Shown here piece after piece: positions 24,601 to 36,057 of a DNA stretch of 64,000 bases. This DNA comes from Chrysomallon squamiferum. Lineage: Eukaryota > Mollusca > Gastropoda > Neomphalida > Peltospiridae. A program made the position numbers and the translations under genes. The stretch spans positions 38,320,251 to 38,384,250 of the forward strand of contig CM022670.1 in assembly GCA_012295275.1 (NCBI GenBank). Direction: 5' to 3'. Position 1 is the stretch's first letter; every line of letters begins with the position of its first letter. Below the pieces are notes generated by a model. The model made no database searches, was not told the origin of the DNA, and worked only from the letters and a program-made list of their open reading frames with translations.

Positions 24601-27411
24601 AAGCATTCAAAACTGTATTGTGAGAAATTAACCTTAATAATTTATCATCTTTTGATGTTAAACATTTGACCCTTTTTTTAAAAAAAAAAAAAAATTATTA
24701 AAAAAGTTTTGGGTGTAGTTTTCTCTTTTCTCTACCTACCAGCATTCTCATTCATTCTTGCTCTTTCTCCCTCTCTCATTTCATATATAAATACATACAT
24801 ACAAATAAGTAAACAGTGTTGCATGTTTTTTTGAGAAGTATGCTTGGACATAATTTAGATTAAAATTATTGGACAAAAACAAATATATAATTTCCCAAAT
24901 CAATTTGTTTTTAAATGTAGCAGTTTAAAATTTTACAATATTTGTTAAAACAACAATTCAGTTGAACTCATCCCTTAAAGATTTAAAGAGATTTTGATGG
25001 GTTGATTTATAACAAATACCAACATTTTTATTTAATCCAACATTTTAAAATTTAGAATATTTCATCAAAAACTGTAAAAGAAAATTATAAATAAAGGAAT
25101 ATTTTATATTGTTTATTTTATATTTGAAGATTATCCCTGTCCATTGGTGAGCATCAGGAACCGGAAGCCTGTGTTTTTTGAGATAGGTCATACTATAATG
25201 AACTTGCTGGCAGATTTCCGCAACTACCAGTACATGCTTCCACAGATCAGAGGAGTTCACATCCATATGGAGGACAAGAAGACTATCATCAAATTTCCTC
25301 GAAATCAGATATGACGAGGTTGGTGGTTTTAAATGTTTTTATTTGTTATGACTGTAATTCTTGTCATTAATATTCTAAATTAAAGTCTGCTGGTGGTATA
25401 ATGGAACAGATTTTGTCTTCATCAACCTTTTACATTTTTTTTTTTAGTTTTAATTGTAATTAGAAAGGAAAATGTTCATAGATCATGTAAAGATTCATTA
25501 TCTTAATCTTAATATATCTGGCATGATTTTAATTTGACTGAGGAGTATCTGTAACTCCTCTATAAAATACAACTATTAAGTGAAATGTTCTGATTTTATT
25601 ATTGTAGATGCAACTTGAAACAATGGTTAATTAAGCACATAAATATATAAATTGCATAAAAATCTTCTGACCATGAAATGAGACCTGAAAATATTAATAT
25701 CTAGAGCTTTTTCTTTCTTTCTTTTTTTTTTTTTTTTTTTGTTTCTTAATAAAATCAATATTACCAATAATGTGTAAGGAATAATCTCACATGATTTAAA
25801 CCATCAAATCATAAAACAAAATGTTTCAGTTTTGTTGAAACGATGTTAATAAGATATTTATTTGTGTGTAGCTGATGAAGATGGTGAATGGCAGTAATGA
25901 ACATGTAATGGCTCTAGGAGCAAGTTTCAGTCCTGATGCTGATTCTCATTTAGTCTGCATTCAGAATGATGAAGGAAATTACCAGACGCAGGCAATAAAC
26001 ATACAGAATAAACCAAGAAAAAGTGAGCTATTTAACACAACATACTGTTATATAGTAGAATATAGAAATTATTTGTTTGATTTATTTGCAGTGTGATATG
26101 GATTATTTTAACATGTTGTATTGTAAAACAGAATGGATCTGATTAACTGATTTGTTTATTATACACTAGAAATATCTCATAACAATTATTTATTTTGAGT
26201 GTAATTAATTTTTGAAGTATGTTACAAAACAGGAAGTAAACAAGAATTTAATTGTTGTTCTCTTTTTTAAATTTCGGGATGAAACAAAATGTAACTCGCT
26301 GTTCACTTGCTGCTTTATAAACTTCCTAATAGAAGATTTTTGTTTATTTGTTTGTTTTATCAAATTCTGTTGTTATATTATTAATCTCATCCACATGTTT
26401 TTTTTTTTAGGAGGGCCTATAATTTAAGATAACTGAAATCATACAAAAAGAAAATATATAATAATAATAATAATAAAAGTTTTTAAAAATAAAAACTACT
26501 AATAATATTCAAATAATTTAATAAAAGAAATAATTAAAATAAAAAAATAAAAACATTCTGCCAGGTTACCCTCATTTTGCAAAACTCCCTCAAAAAACCA
26601 AACCTAATATTATTTCAGTAACTGGTGCCAGTTTTGTTGTGTTTAACGGAGCACTGAAAACCACTGCTGGTCTCAGAGCCAAGTCTAGCATAGTTGAGGA
26701 TGGGTTGATGGTGCAGATTCTGCCAGAGTGCATGGCCGAGGTGAAACAGGCTATCAAAGACATGCAGGATTACACCATTGGCTGCGGAACTGTGTCGTCT
26801 GACAAACCAGAGGAAGTTGTTCTTATTCAGTGGGTGGAAGATGACAAAGCAGTTAATGTAGGGTGAGCAAGCATTTGATCCACTCTTGAATTTTCTGTTA
26901 TTATTATTATTTTTTTTTTTTGTTCAGTTATAATTAGAACATATTTTAAGACTGAAAAAAAAAAAAATGTATATATTAAAAAGGAAAAACAAATATATTG
27001 AAACTTCAGTGAAATTTTGAAATTTAAAATCATGAATTTCAAAATTGCAGACTATGAAACTAATTATTTCAACTTATTTATTTGTTGTTTGTTTGTTTAT
27101 TTGTTTGTTTGTTTGTTTATGCTACTCTGGATTAATTTTAATTAAAATTTTAAATAGTTAATTAATGAAAATTAAAACAAACCAACAGCAGGAAAATGAA
27201 AACTGAATCTGATTCAAAAGAATTATTTTTAAAATTTTTAATTAAATTTTCACATGACAAAAACCCAACTGGCATCCTAGTTTCATTCTTTACAACAATT
27301 TATTTATTCATTTTATTTTATTTATTTATTTAATGATATACAATAATAATATTAAAAAAAAAAAAGAAATTGATTTAACAGAATCTTTTGCATTTGGTTG
27401 TTTTATTCTTT

Positions 27412-27446
<35 letters not shown>

Positions 27447-28270
27447 TTTTATTTATTTTCCCAGTGTTAAGAGTCCAATCGACAACAAGTTGATGGATGG
27501 TATTAAAAGTATACACATCCACAACTCCACTGACTATGTGGGAGATAACCGATTAATCCGATGGACTGAAGTCTTCTTCATTCAGAACGAGGATGCTGGG
27601 TCCCGGTGGGAACCCGTTGATCTCAGCCGTCTGGCAGAAACTCTGGCGTCTGCCACCTGCATTGCAATAACTAGTCACTTAGATCAGCTGAAGGAAGCCT
27701 CAATGACAAGGATTGGACTTAGAGTGATCATTGACACAGAGAGGGTAAGCTGGATGATGTGTCCTGTTGATAGGGTAAAGATAACAATTGATCATGTGAA
27801 TGTGATAAAGATGATAATGATTGAATTGGTTGTAACTGACACAGAGAAGGTAAGAAGAATGAGAAGTAAGTTTGAAAGGGTAAAGATAGTGACGGGTCAG
27901 AGAAATGATGAGCATAATGATTAGGTTTAGAGTTTTTTTGTCATGGATGCAGAAAGGGTAAGCAGAATGATCAATAATACTGAAAGATTAAAAGTGATCA
28001 TCATACAAAAATGATAAGCATGATTAAGACTTGAATGATCATTGATACAGAAAGGGTAAGCACTCTGATGAGTAATGTTGAAAGTGTTAAGATAGTGATC
28101 AGCCACACAAAGATTGTAAGTTCAGTACATGGTTTTACTGATAGAGAAAAAAGAAGTTAATGAATTAATAATGCAGGAAGAGAAGGCTTGCTGATGGGTG
28201 CCAGTAAAAAGATAAGTGTAATAGACTTGGATAAAGAAAGGGAGAAAAAACATTACTGATAATAAAATAC

Positions 28271-28303
<33 letters not shown>

Positions 28304-28700
28304 GACAGTGTCAGTTACAGCTCTTTTCAAAAACCTTTACAGTATAAGTTGTAAGTGATGGTTATTGAAATTGTTTTTAAAATTCTTTAACTTCTTTAAC
28401 TTTCTGAAGTTTATTTTTGACACAGCAATGAAAAAAAAAAAAGGTTTTCTTACAGATGCTTGAATCTTGTATAAAATCTTTATTTTATGATATACATTAG
28501 TTATGTGAGTCACTAAGTTGATCAGCTCATTTTTTGTTTTTTTTCAGGTTGAATATGAAATTGGTGCAAATGGTGAAAAGCTGCCAGATTTTTACATGAA
28601 TGATCTGGACAATGCTCTGATTCCTGTCATTCACAATGCAGCCTCACAGAGTCAGGAAGGACCCATAGCTTTAGAGTTGATTTTTTACATCTTAGAATGA
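12818..28700 (+). CDS. ZFYVE9: SARA/endofin (ZFYVE9-type) Smad anchor, sixteen coding exons
   Basis: Exons: 12818-12866, 13333-15717, 16028-16236, 16591-16690, 19402-19542, 21597-21746, 22148-22261, 22575-22628, 23323-23391, 23808-23972, 24374-24598, 25130-25318, 25872-26022, 26619-26862, 27465-27744, 28548-28700. All joins keep phase once one extra base in exon 12 is removed, giving about 1,558 residues (human SARA about 1,425, endofin about 1,539). The N terminus [16 protein letters not shown] matches the family start. Then come a long acidic, Ser-rich disordered part, a FYVE zinc finger (about 853-914), a Smad-binding segment (about 915-961) and the C-terminal SARA domain ([51 protein letters not shown], ending LELIFYILE). 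SARA sits on early endosomes through PI3P and presents Smad2/3 to the TGF-beta receptor. The Smad-binding segment favours SARA over endofin, though invertebrates usually have one gene for both. Confidence 0.92.
13333..15717 (+). CDS. ZFYVE9: SARA exon 2: long disordered acidic region
   Basis: One exon of 2,385 bp encodes about half of the protein. It is rich in Ser, Asp, Glu, Thr and Asn, with no recognisable fold. The 3' third is more conserved in character ([52 protein letters not shown]), with basic-Ser motifs that may be phosphorylation or adaptor sites (inference). The donor is gatacag|gtacac, phase 1. Confidence 0.85.
16028..16690 (+). CDS. ZFYVE9: SARA exons 3-4: FYVE zinc finger
   Basis: Exon 3 (16028-16236) and exon 4 (16591-16690) encode the FYVE domain. 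All three signatures are intact: the WVPD form of Wxx[12 protein letters not shown] for R+HHC+xCG, and RVCQSC for RVC. Eight zinc ligands can be counted from NCMQCQC to CQSC. The domain binds PI3P on early endosomes. The intron splits it directly after the [10 protein letters not shown] block. Confidence 0.93.
18607..18647. repeat. (AC)n microsatellite
   Basis: About 20 uninterrupted AC units in the large SARA intron 4 (16691-19401), which otherwise shows only AT-rich sequence and tracts such as (ATTT)n at about 18305-18334. Confidence 0.95.
19402..21746 (+). CDS. ZFYVE9: SARA exons 5-6: Smad-binding segment and PP1-docking motif
   Basis: Exon 5 (19402-19542) encodes [20 protein letters not shown], nearly the same as the core of the mammalian Smad-binding domain, followed by a Pro-rich stretch ending [10 protein letters not shown]. 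Exon 6 (21597-21746) encodes [25 protein letters not shown] fits the [R/K]xVxF protein phosphatase 1 docking motif at the place where vertebrate SARA binds PP1c. It ends in a basic run ([17 protein letters not shown]). The intron between them is about 2 kb of AT-rich, poly-T-rich sequence. Confidence 0.85.
21223..22807 (+). repeat. Pair of 48-49 bp dispersed repeats in SARA introns
   Basis: 21223-21271 (intron 5) and 22760-22807 (intron 8) share agttttaaagcttttt, three variable bases, then tacaattgtagtacaacag, two variable bases and taatgtaat. They lie in the same orientation about 1.5 kb apart. This could be a short mobile-element fragment or a local duplication. Confidence 0.7.
25306..25314 (+). 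other. ZFYVE9: Apparent +1 frameshift and premature TGA in SARA exon 12
   Basis: In the exon's own frame it reads FPRNQI then TGA (25312-25314), before the donor at 25319. Dropping one base near 25306 gives [19 protein letters not shown], which matches the conserved family sequence and leaves the exon in the phase that exon 13 needs. No other GT donor is available in the last 30 bp of the exon. Confidence 0.8.
27745..28080 (+). repeat. Degenerate tandem repeat copying the 5' splice site of SARA exon 15
   Basis: The exon end and donor (ttgacacagagag, then g|gtaagc at 27744/27745) recur as degenerate copies with donor-like GTAAG at 27850, 27958 and 28056, a period of roughly 98-108 bp. Weaker sub-copies (gggtaaagat) lie near 27773 and 27880. 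The array starts inside the exon and fills the first 340 bp of the intron. Confidence 0.75.
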
Positions 28701-30780
28701 AACTCTCTTATCTTAATGATCTTAAAGCCATTTTCGTTCAAAACCAAACTTCACGATAACTGTGGAACAGACAAATTTGCACATACACATAAGAAAACAA
28801 ATAAAACAGTAGATAAATATCACTATTTGTGAAGACATTAAAAAAAAAAAGAAGTAGTTACTTTAATTATGAGCACTACACATTTTGTGAACTGTCATTT
28901 ACAGTTTGTCATAGAGTTGAATTTATTTCAAACAAACATTCTGGGGTTATCTGTTAGTAGGTAGTTTTTTTAATCCTTGAAATTAAGCTATTGTTATATA
29001 TTAATATTTATATGAAAAAGTTAATATATATATATATATATATAAACAAAACAATTAACTTATATATATATCTCAGTACAAAGATAAAAAATTGTTTTTA
29101 ATCTTAATTACTCTTCAGATGGTAACAGTTAACATACATTTAATAATAACAACAATAATAATAATATTGTAGCTGATTTAAAATACAATAGTAATAAAAT
29201 AGGGGAATTTTTTTTTTTTTTTATATATCTGTCTATTCAGTATTTATATGATTATTTTAAAACTAGAATATTTTCAAAGAAAACAAATCCAGTTGGATGA
29301 TTTTGATACAGAAATATAAATTTAAAATGAGAACAAAATGAGATTGATTATTATTTTTCTTTGAAAAGTTTACATATGTACATGCTTAACTATTTAGTAT
29401 AACAGTATTTTTATTGTTGGGGAATTGGCTGTTTAACACAATTGCTTTGGTTGTTTTGTAAGACGTGAAAATCAAATTCAAAATGTGTATAAATGTATAT
29501 GATAAAGATGATTATTTTTACATTCAGTAGTTGAAAATAGTGTTAACATCAAATGCTTCCTTCAGATGTATTTTTTAAAGGCATCAGAGAACTGAAAAAT
29601 ATTTGTAACTTGTGCAATTCACATCTTCACATCTGTACATTGTTTCACATTCATTGTCACATTGTGATGTTTGTGGAATAGTTTCACTTTGTTGAATATA
29701 CCATTTTTGGACTTATTTGTTTTTCTTATCCTATCCTAGATTCCAGGCTGTAACCTTACGGTTGTTCACTAACACTGTATGTATATAACAAAACCTTGCT
29801 AGGGGATTAAGTTTTCACTGGTTCAAAAATCATCATTTGCACTGCTATAATTTAAAAATGTCTTCATCTTTTTATTATTATTATTATTATTTTTTTTTTT
29901 TGTCACTGTTAATATAGATCAAATAATGATTAGGATCTGAAAGTAATTTTTTTTTAATGTTGTTGATCACTTTCACATTTTCAGAGGAAATATTTCCTGT
30001 TTCACAGAAATATTTTTAATACCTGTCTGTATACAAGGTTTATCTAAAATAAAGATTTTTGTCAATTATATTGTCAATTAGTGTAAGGCATCAAGAAAAT
30101 GAAGTTGTCAATAAATAATTAATATATATATATATATATATCATTGTACAAAGATGTGATAATGTATGACAAGAAAGAAATACTTAGTCAACACAACATT
30201 GCCACCATTTTTACAATCTGTAACATTTACATGTATCCTGCTTGTTATGTACATTTATACAGATAAAATGTTTGTATCAAATAACAAAAGAAGTTGTCAT
30301 GACTTCTGTTAATTTTTATAAACAATATATTTCCTGACAGATTTGTTTTTTTAATACAAATAACTATCCTGTACATGTGTGCATTGCACATAAAATGTTA
30401 CAACTGTTGATCTAAGCTAATTGATATTGTTGCACAGAATTAGATAGATGGGAATGGTATTTCACTGTGTATAAAAAAAAAAAAAAACTGAATTATTTCT
30501 TGTTGAGATTCATATTTACATTTTTATGTCTAACATAAATTATTTATTTTTTAATAACCTCCTGCAGATGACCACATGCTGTTATTTACACAATATCTTA
30601 CTGGGAGAATACATTTTAACAAAAAAAAAAAAAAAAAAGAGAGAGACATGTTTACTACAAGTCCAAATAACATGAAAAAGTCATTTTGAAGATTTACCAT
30701 TGATCTAGCTTGGCTAGTTACATCTGGTTGTGTCTTGTTTTTCATTTTCTGGTCATTTACCATACAAACATACATACCTG

Positions 30781-30820
<40 letters not shown>

Positions 30821-32265
30821 GATAAATACAAATTAAGATTTGGTGTCATAATTGTTTTGTGTATGAAAGATAAAAATTGTTTGTTAGAGTAGTAGTTTTA
30901 ATGGTGTTTTAATAAAATGTCCTGTTGTACAAAAAGAAAAAGGGAAAAAAAAAAAAAAGATTATTGTTGTGACTAATAATATACATTGAAACAACAACCT
31001 CATCCTTTTCTGTTCCATTAACCTCACACCTCCACTGCTGAGGTTAGATTTTATACTTGTTGCTGGAATTTGTTATTTATTTTAAAAACATTTGTTGGCT
31101 ATAATCAGGAACATCAAACAAGACAAGCATAGCTTTGGTGGATTAATAGTAACTTTAAGTGTTAATTAATAGGGCATTTTGGAGAGAATGGTAACTTTCA
31201 TTAATCAGATAACTATAAGTTGGTACTAAGATTAGAATTAAACTAGATTTTGTTTTTCTGTCATTGTTTCTACTTACGTTAGCTTCGTCCAGCTTTTGGA
31301 CTAGCATTAAATTATTTATTATTAGCTCCTGTAAAATGATTAGTTAAAAATAATTTCAGAAAAATATTTTTGTAAGTGTATTTATAATTTAAACATTTTG
31401 GCAATTTCAAAGTATTGTAATCTTTGGAGTCAAAAGTTATCCCTTTACGTGTTAAAGCTAAGCTAGAGTAAAATTGAAAATCTGTTATTCTGAATATTGA
31501 TTGAATGTATAAAATTGACACATTTTGTGAATTTGCTACCAAAAAAAAAATTATTCTTCCAGTGGTATTAATCAGATAAGAAATGACACATGTAACTACT
31601 TCATTTATCAATAATTTTGAGTTTCAGATCTTTTTTTTTTTTTTTTTTTTCATATGAATTTTTAAAATTTTTAGATGCTTAATGTTAAAACATCAATTAA
31701 ATAAATCTTAAATTGTATAGGAATCCAGATCTCATTAGTACAATAGATTTTGCTCTTTGCCTTTCATTAGCCTCAGCTCTTGCCACCTGTTTTTGTGACT
31801 TACATTTTTCAACAATAAAAAAATCAGTCTTAAGATGATATTGAGAATAAATAACAGGAGAAAATAAAATCATAATTTATGAAGGAAATTATTAAAATTA
31901 AACATTTAATTCTCAATTTCATTTGTTTTCATACTCATTATTTGTAAATTTATATCAAATTATTTTTTCTTCTATAACATTATTATTATTATTATTATTA
32001 TTAATTTCAGTAACGTGAAAAAATTAAATAATTTAAAAAGCAGAAAATTATTCAAATAAATCTTAACCTTATAATTCTCAGATTTGTTTGCTTTCATACT
32101 CATTAATTATAGATTAATAAGCACTACTACATAAACCATATTTTGAGTAATTGTTTTTATTTGACTAACAGTTGCAGTGATAGACAAATGTTTTGTTATT
32201 TATAAACCAAATTATTATTTATTTATTTATTTATTTTTTTGTTTTTTTTTTTTTTAAATTATTAT

Positions 32266-32301
<36 letters not shown>

Positions 32302-33245
32302 TTTTTTATAATTATTATTATTTTTTTTTTTTTGCTCTTTCATATCAAACAAACTGAAAGAAAGGAATCCTTTAATATCAAAATACTTATTTAGACCTTG
32401 TTTTATATCAAATAAGATGTAGTGTAGTAGATTGAGTTATCCTATTTTCAAAATCAGAATATGTCAGTGGAAAATCTTTTCAAATTGGTAAAACATTTAA
32501 GTTTGTTGCCGTTTTATTTACCAGATTAAAAGTTCATTTTAACCATTTATATAACATTAATTAATAAAAATTATTTTTTTTTTTTTTAATAATATTAACA
32601 AAAAGTTATTATTATATTCAAATATATATTTATATATCACATCTATAGAACTGAATTGTTTTAATAATTGTAATAAAATTTCTAATCACATTAATGTAGA
32701 ATAATGAATAAAAATAAATTATTCAAATTTAATTGTGGAACCACGAACAGAATTTTCATGATTTTCCTTAAAACTGCTAAGTTGCTGTTGATGATCCTGT
32801 TCTTTTTAAACAGTAAAATCAAACCATATTGAGGCATTAATAAGTGATTTTTCCTTTGGTTCATCAATTTTGAAGGAATGTTTTGTATTATGCAGTGCTT
32901 GAATAATTTAAATGTTATTTTGTTGATATATTTTATTTTTTATTTTTGACTACTTAGTTTTGCTAAGAGCAGAGTATTTATATTTTCTGTTGTTTGTTTT
33001 GATAAACTTGAATATATATTCCTAACAGCTTGAAATCTTTATGACCAAAATCTGTGGTTAATTTTTCTTTTTAGTTTGATTGGCATGTTAAAACATGCTG
33101 GTGTAATATTCACTGTACAGTCGACAGCAGTTAATTGTGATTGCAATTACTAATTAATACGGGACAAAACTGAAACAGCCTTAGATTGTTTTCTGTATAT
33201 AATATTTATTTTCTGTTAAGTACCCAATAAACAAGTGTTAATAGC
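28701..33245 (+). other. Probable long 3' UTR of SARA
   Basis: No coding sequence follows the SARA stop. AATAAA signals occur at 30048-30053 and, best, at 33226-33231, where a GT-rich element (tgtttttgtttgtgtgtgt) follows about 25 bp later. The stretch contains many TA and T-rich microsatellites. Transcript length cannot be settled from sequence; parts may be intergenic. Confidence 0.4.
33226..33231 (+). terminator. Distal poly(A) signal with GT-rich downstream element
   Basis: cccAATAAAcaag is followed by a T/GT-rich tract at about 33258-33280. This is the strongest cleavage signal between SARA and the next gene. Confidence 0.45.
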
Positions 33246-35676
33246 TCAAAATTAAATCTGTTTTTGTTTGTGTGTGTATTTATTTATTTATCTCATTATG
33301 TTGGGCAAGATATGATGTCTAGATAAATTTCTCTATTTTTGGACACTGACCAAAAATATAGTTTTCTCGACTTAACTATATTCACTTTGATGTGTGTCAA
33401 TAGATCATAAAAGGCCATTTTGAAAAGATTTCATTTTAGAAATAACAAATTGTTGTTTAAGAATGTTTTTTTTAAAGTGTAGCCGTTGCAGGCAATAACG
33501 AAATCAATATGTGTGAAACTGTGAGAGTGGTGTAGCTGATAAATAAAACCGTTAATTAGTTTTTGTATAATTTACATTACAGGATAAAAGAAATAACTGA
33601 TTACTATCTTAAGATATTAGCTTTATCCTGCACAGGATGAATCAGGCAATTTCCAACCTATGCAGGATAACGCTGGTATCTTCTTGACAATGGAGAGCGG
33701 TATGGGGAAAAATAAATAACTGATCAAGTGCTAGTAACAGAATAAGTTACATAGAACGCGGATCGGCAAGAGGTTAGGTCGATAAAACACCGAATGATTT
33801 TTTCATTAACCGCGCGATACGTTTAAGAGTTCGGGACTCCGGCTATTATATGACGTCATAACCACCCACGTTAATATTTATGTGAACGTTCGGGAATACC
33901 CAGTTTTATATTATCAAACGCAAGAAGACGATAGAAATATTCAGAAAAAGCAAATGATTTTTGAACACATTGAGTCGAGGCTAGATATACACACATCTCT
34001 GTCTCCACATTAAAATCAGCAACAGTAACATATCCTCTTCAGTCTTTCTTGTTTTCGCCCATATGCGCTAACATTGTAAGCTGTTTGTTTACAAACCAAA
34101 AAGCATCGCAACGTTTTGCACAGTATGAGTTCCATTAACTGTATCAATGCGCGGTTTACCGCTTTCCGTTACAGCATTTTTGTATATAAAGGTCTTTAGA
34201 TCGTAACTAGTTAAAAATAAAATAAAATAATAATAATCGTAAACAAATTAATTATTATTATTATTTTTTATGTATAATGTTCCCATTCTGAAAGTTTTCC
34301 TGATCTCACATCCCACTTTGTTACTAACATCAGTAGTGGATCCAGTATTTTAAGGAGGGTGGATGTTGGAAGTGGATAACAGTATTAAAAAAACTAATTT
34401 ATACGCAGAAATACTCAGTCAAACGTTCTTTCCTAGACAAGAGTATGCATATACTCATGTATTTTGTAATTAGTATACTTAGGACAGTAAATTGCAAAAC
34501 ATTTTTTTTTTTTTTTTATTTCGAAAAGTCCCAATATCCATTTAGATTATAACAAGCAAAAGCCGGATTCAAAGATTTCCTTCGGAAAGCTATTTTTAGA
34601 ATAAATAAGTAAAAATAAATAAAAAATAAAACAACAACAGCAATAATAATAAACTGAATTTTAATGAGTAAACAATAAAAGTAATAAAATATAACTATTT
34701 TATTAAAGGGGTGCAATTAAAGGAATACAACATTCTTGGTTTTTGCATGGGAGTAAGGATGAATGAATTATTTCCAGTTAATTCTTATAGTCAAAAGAAA
34801 AATATAATATTTAAATAAAATATAATAAAATAAAATAATAAAATAAAATTATGAAATAATAATAATAAAAAAAAATAATAATAAAATAAAATAAATAAAA
34901 ATAAAAAAAAAACTGACATTATTATGCATCTTGTATAAAAGTAAAACAAGCAAACGACAATTATAAAAATAATAAATAAATAAAAATATATAAATAAATA
35001 AAATGAAATAAAGTAAGATAAAGTTAAATGGGTATCAAATTCTTTGAAACTATGACGTAAAATATTACTGTAACAACGTCATAATTTATAAAGTCCAAAT
35101 AATGACGTAGAAAATTCATATTCTACGTTTTGAGCAAAACCCTTGTCTAGCGCTCATTACATTTGTAATTAACTTTTGTAACGCCAAATACAGGTAAAAA
35201 GTATATGGGGAATCAGGAAGTCTCATAATTGAAAAATGTTTTCAGAATGTTCCGTTTTAAACGTTAACTTTAAAGATTTTTATTATTATTATTTTTTTAT
35301 TTGATTTTTTTTTTTTAAAGGCGGTTAATAATTGATAACCGTAAATCGGAACGTTACAAAAATATAAAGTTTTGTAAACCTACATCTTAACTAGTATTAT
35401 TTAATTAAATTTTTTATAATTTATTTATATATTTTTTAATGATAAAAATCATCTAAACAAAATAATTTGTAAAAATATTTAGTATTTAAAAGTCTGATTT
35501 TTAAAATTTTATTTAATTAATTTAATTATGTGACATCGTATGTAGGGACATAAATTTTGTAATCATTTTATTCATTTATTTATTATTATTAATTAATTTG
35601 TTTATGATGATGATGATGATTATTATTATTATTATTATTATCATTTAATAAGTTACAAAGCAAGGCTCCAAATTGA

Positions 35677-35717
<41 letters not shown>

Positions 35718-36057
35718 TAAATAAATAAAAAATGAGGAAGATGTTTAATTCTATCTCTTAAAAGCAATTAGCCTATTTTTAGTAGCGAAGAAAATGTGAG
35801 CCAATCAAAAGACCGGTTAATCATACCATACAAAACTCTTCTTTTTGGCAGACACACCCCATCAAGAAATAAGAGAAAAGAAAACACATGTTGATATATA
35901 ATAGTTAAATATTTTAGTTAATGATAATGCTGATAAACTACAGCAAAATATTTCCTAAAGGTGTATGTGCACAAACTGAACACATCATCATGAAAATTAT
36001 CGATATTTGTTCATAAATAATAGTGATTTTTATTTTCAGATGTAACAAGTAGCAGAC
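33246..36057 (+). promoter_or_regulatory. Upstream region of the giant KY-type gene, with CRE palindrome
   Basis: About 33720-34200 has far more CpG than its surroundings (for example taaccgcgcgatacg near 33811). It contains a perfect CRE palindrome TGACGTCA at 33851-33858; TGACGTA half sites lie near 35053 and 35102. This is the best promoter candidate for the gene starting at 36058. The remainder is AT-rich with (ATA)n and (TAAA)n tracts. Confidence 0.4.
36040..36045 (+). promoter_or_regulatory. Start-stop upstream ORF (ATG-TAA) before the main ATG
   Basis: The acceptor tattttcag ends at 36039. The exon's first six bases are ATG TAA, a minimal uORF, 12 nt before the main start at 36058 (gacATGGgg, G at -3 and +4). 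If the exon begins here, ribosomes would meet this element first. Confidence 0.5.
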
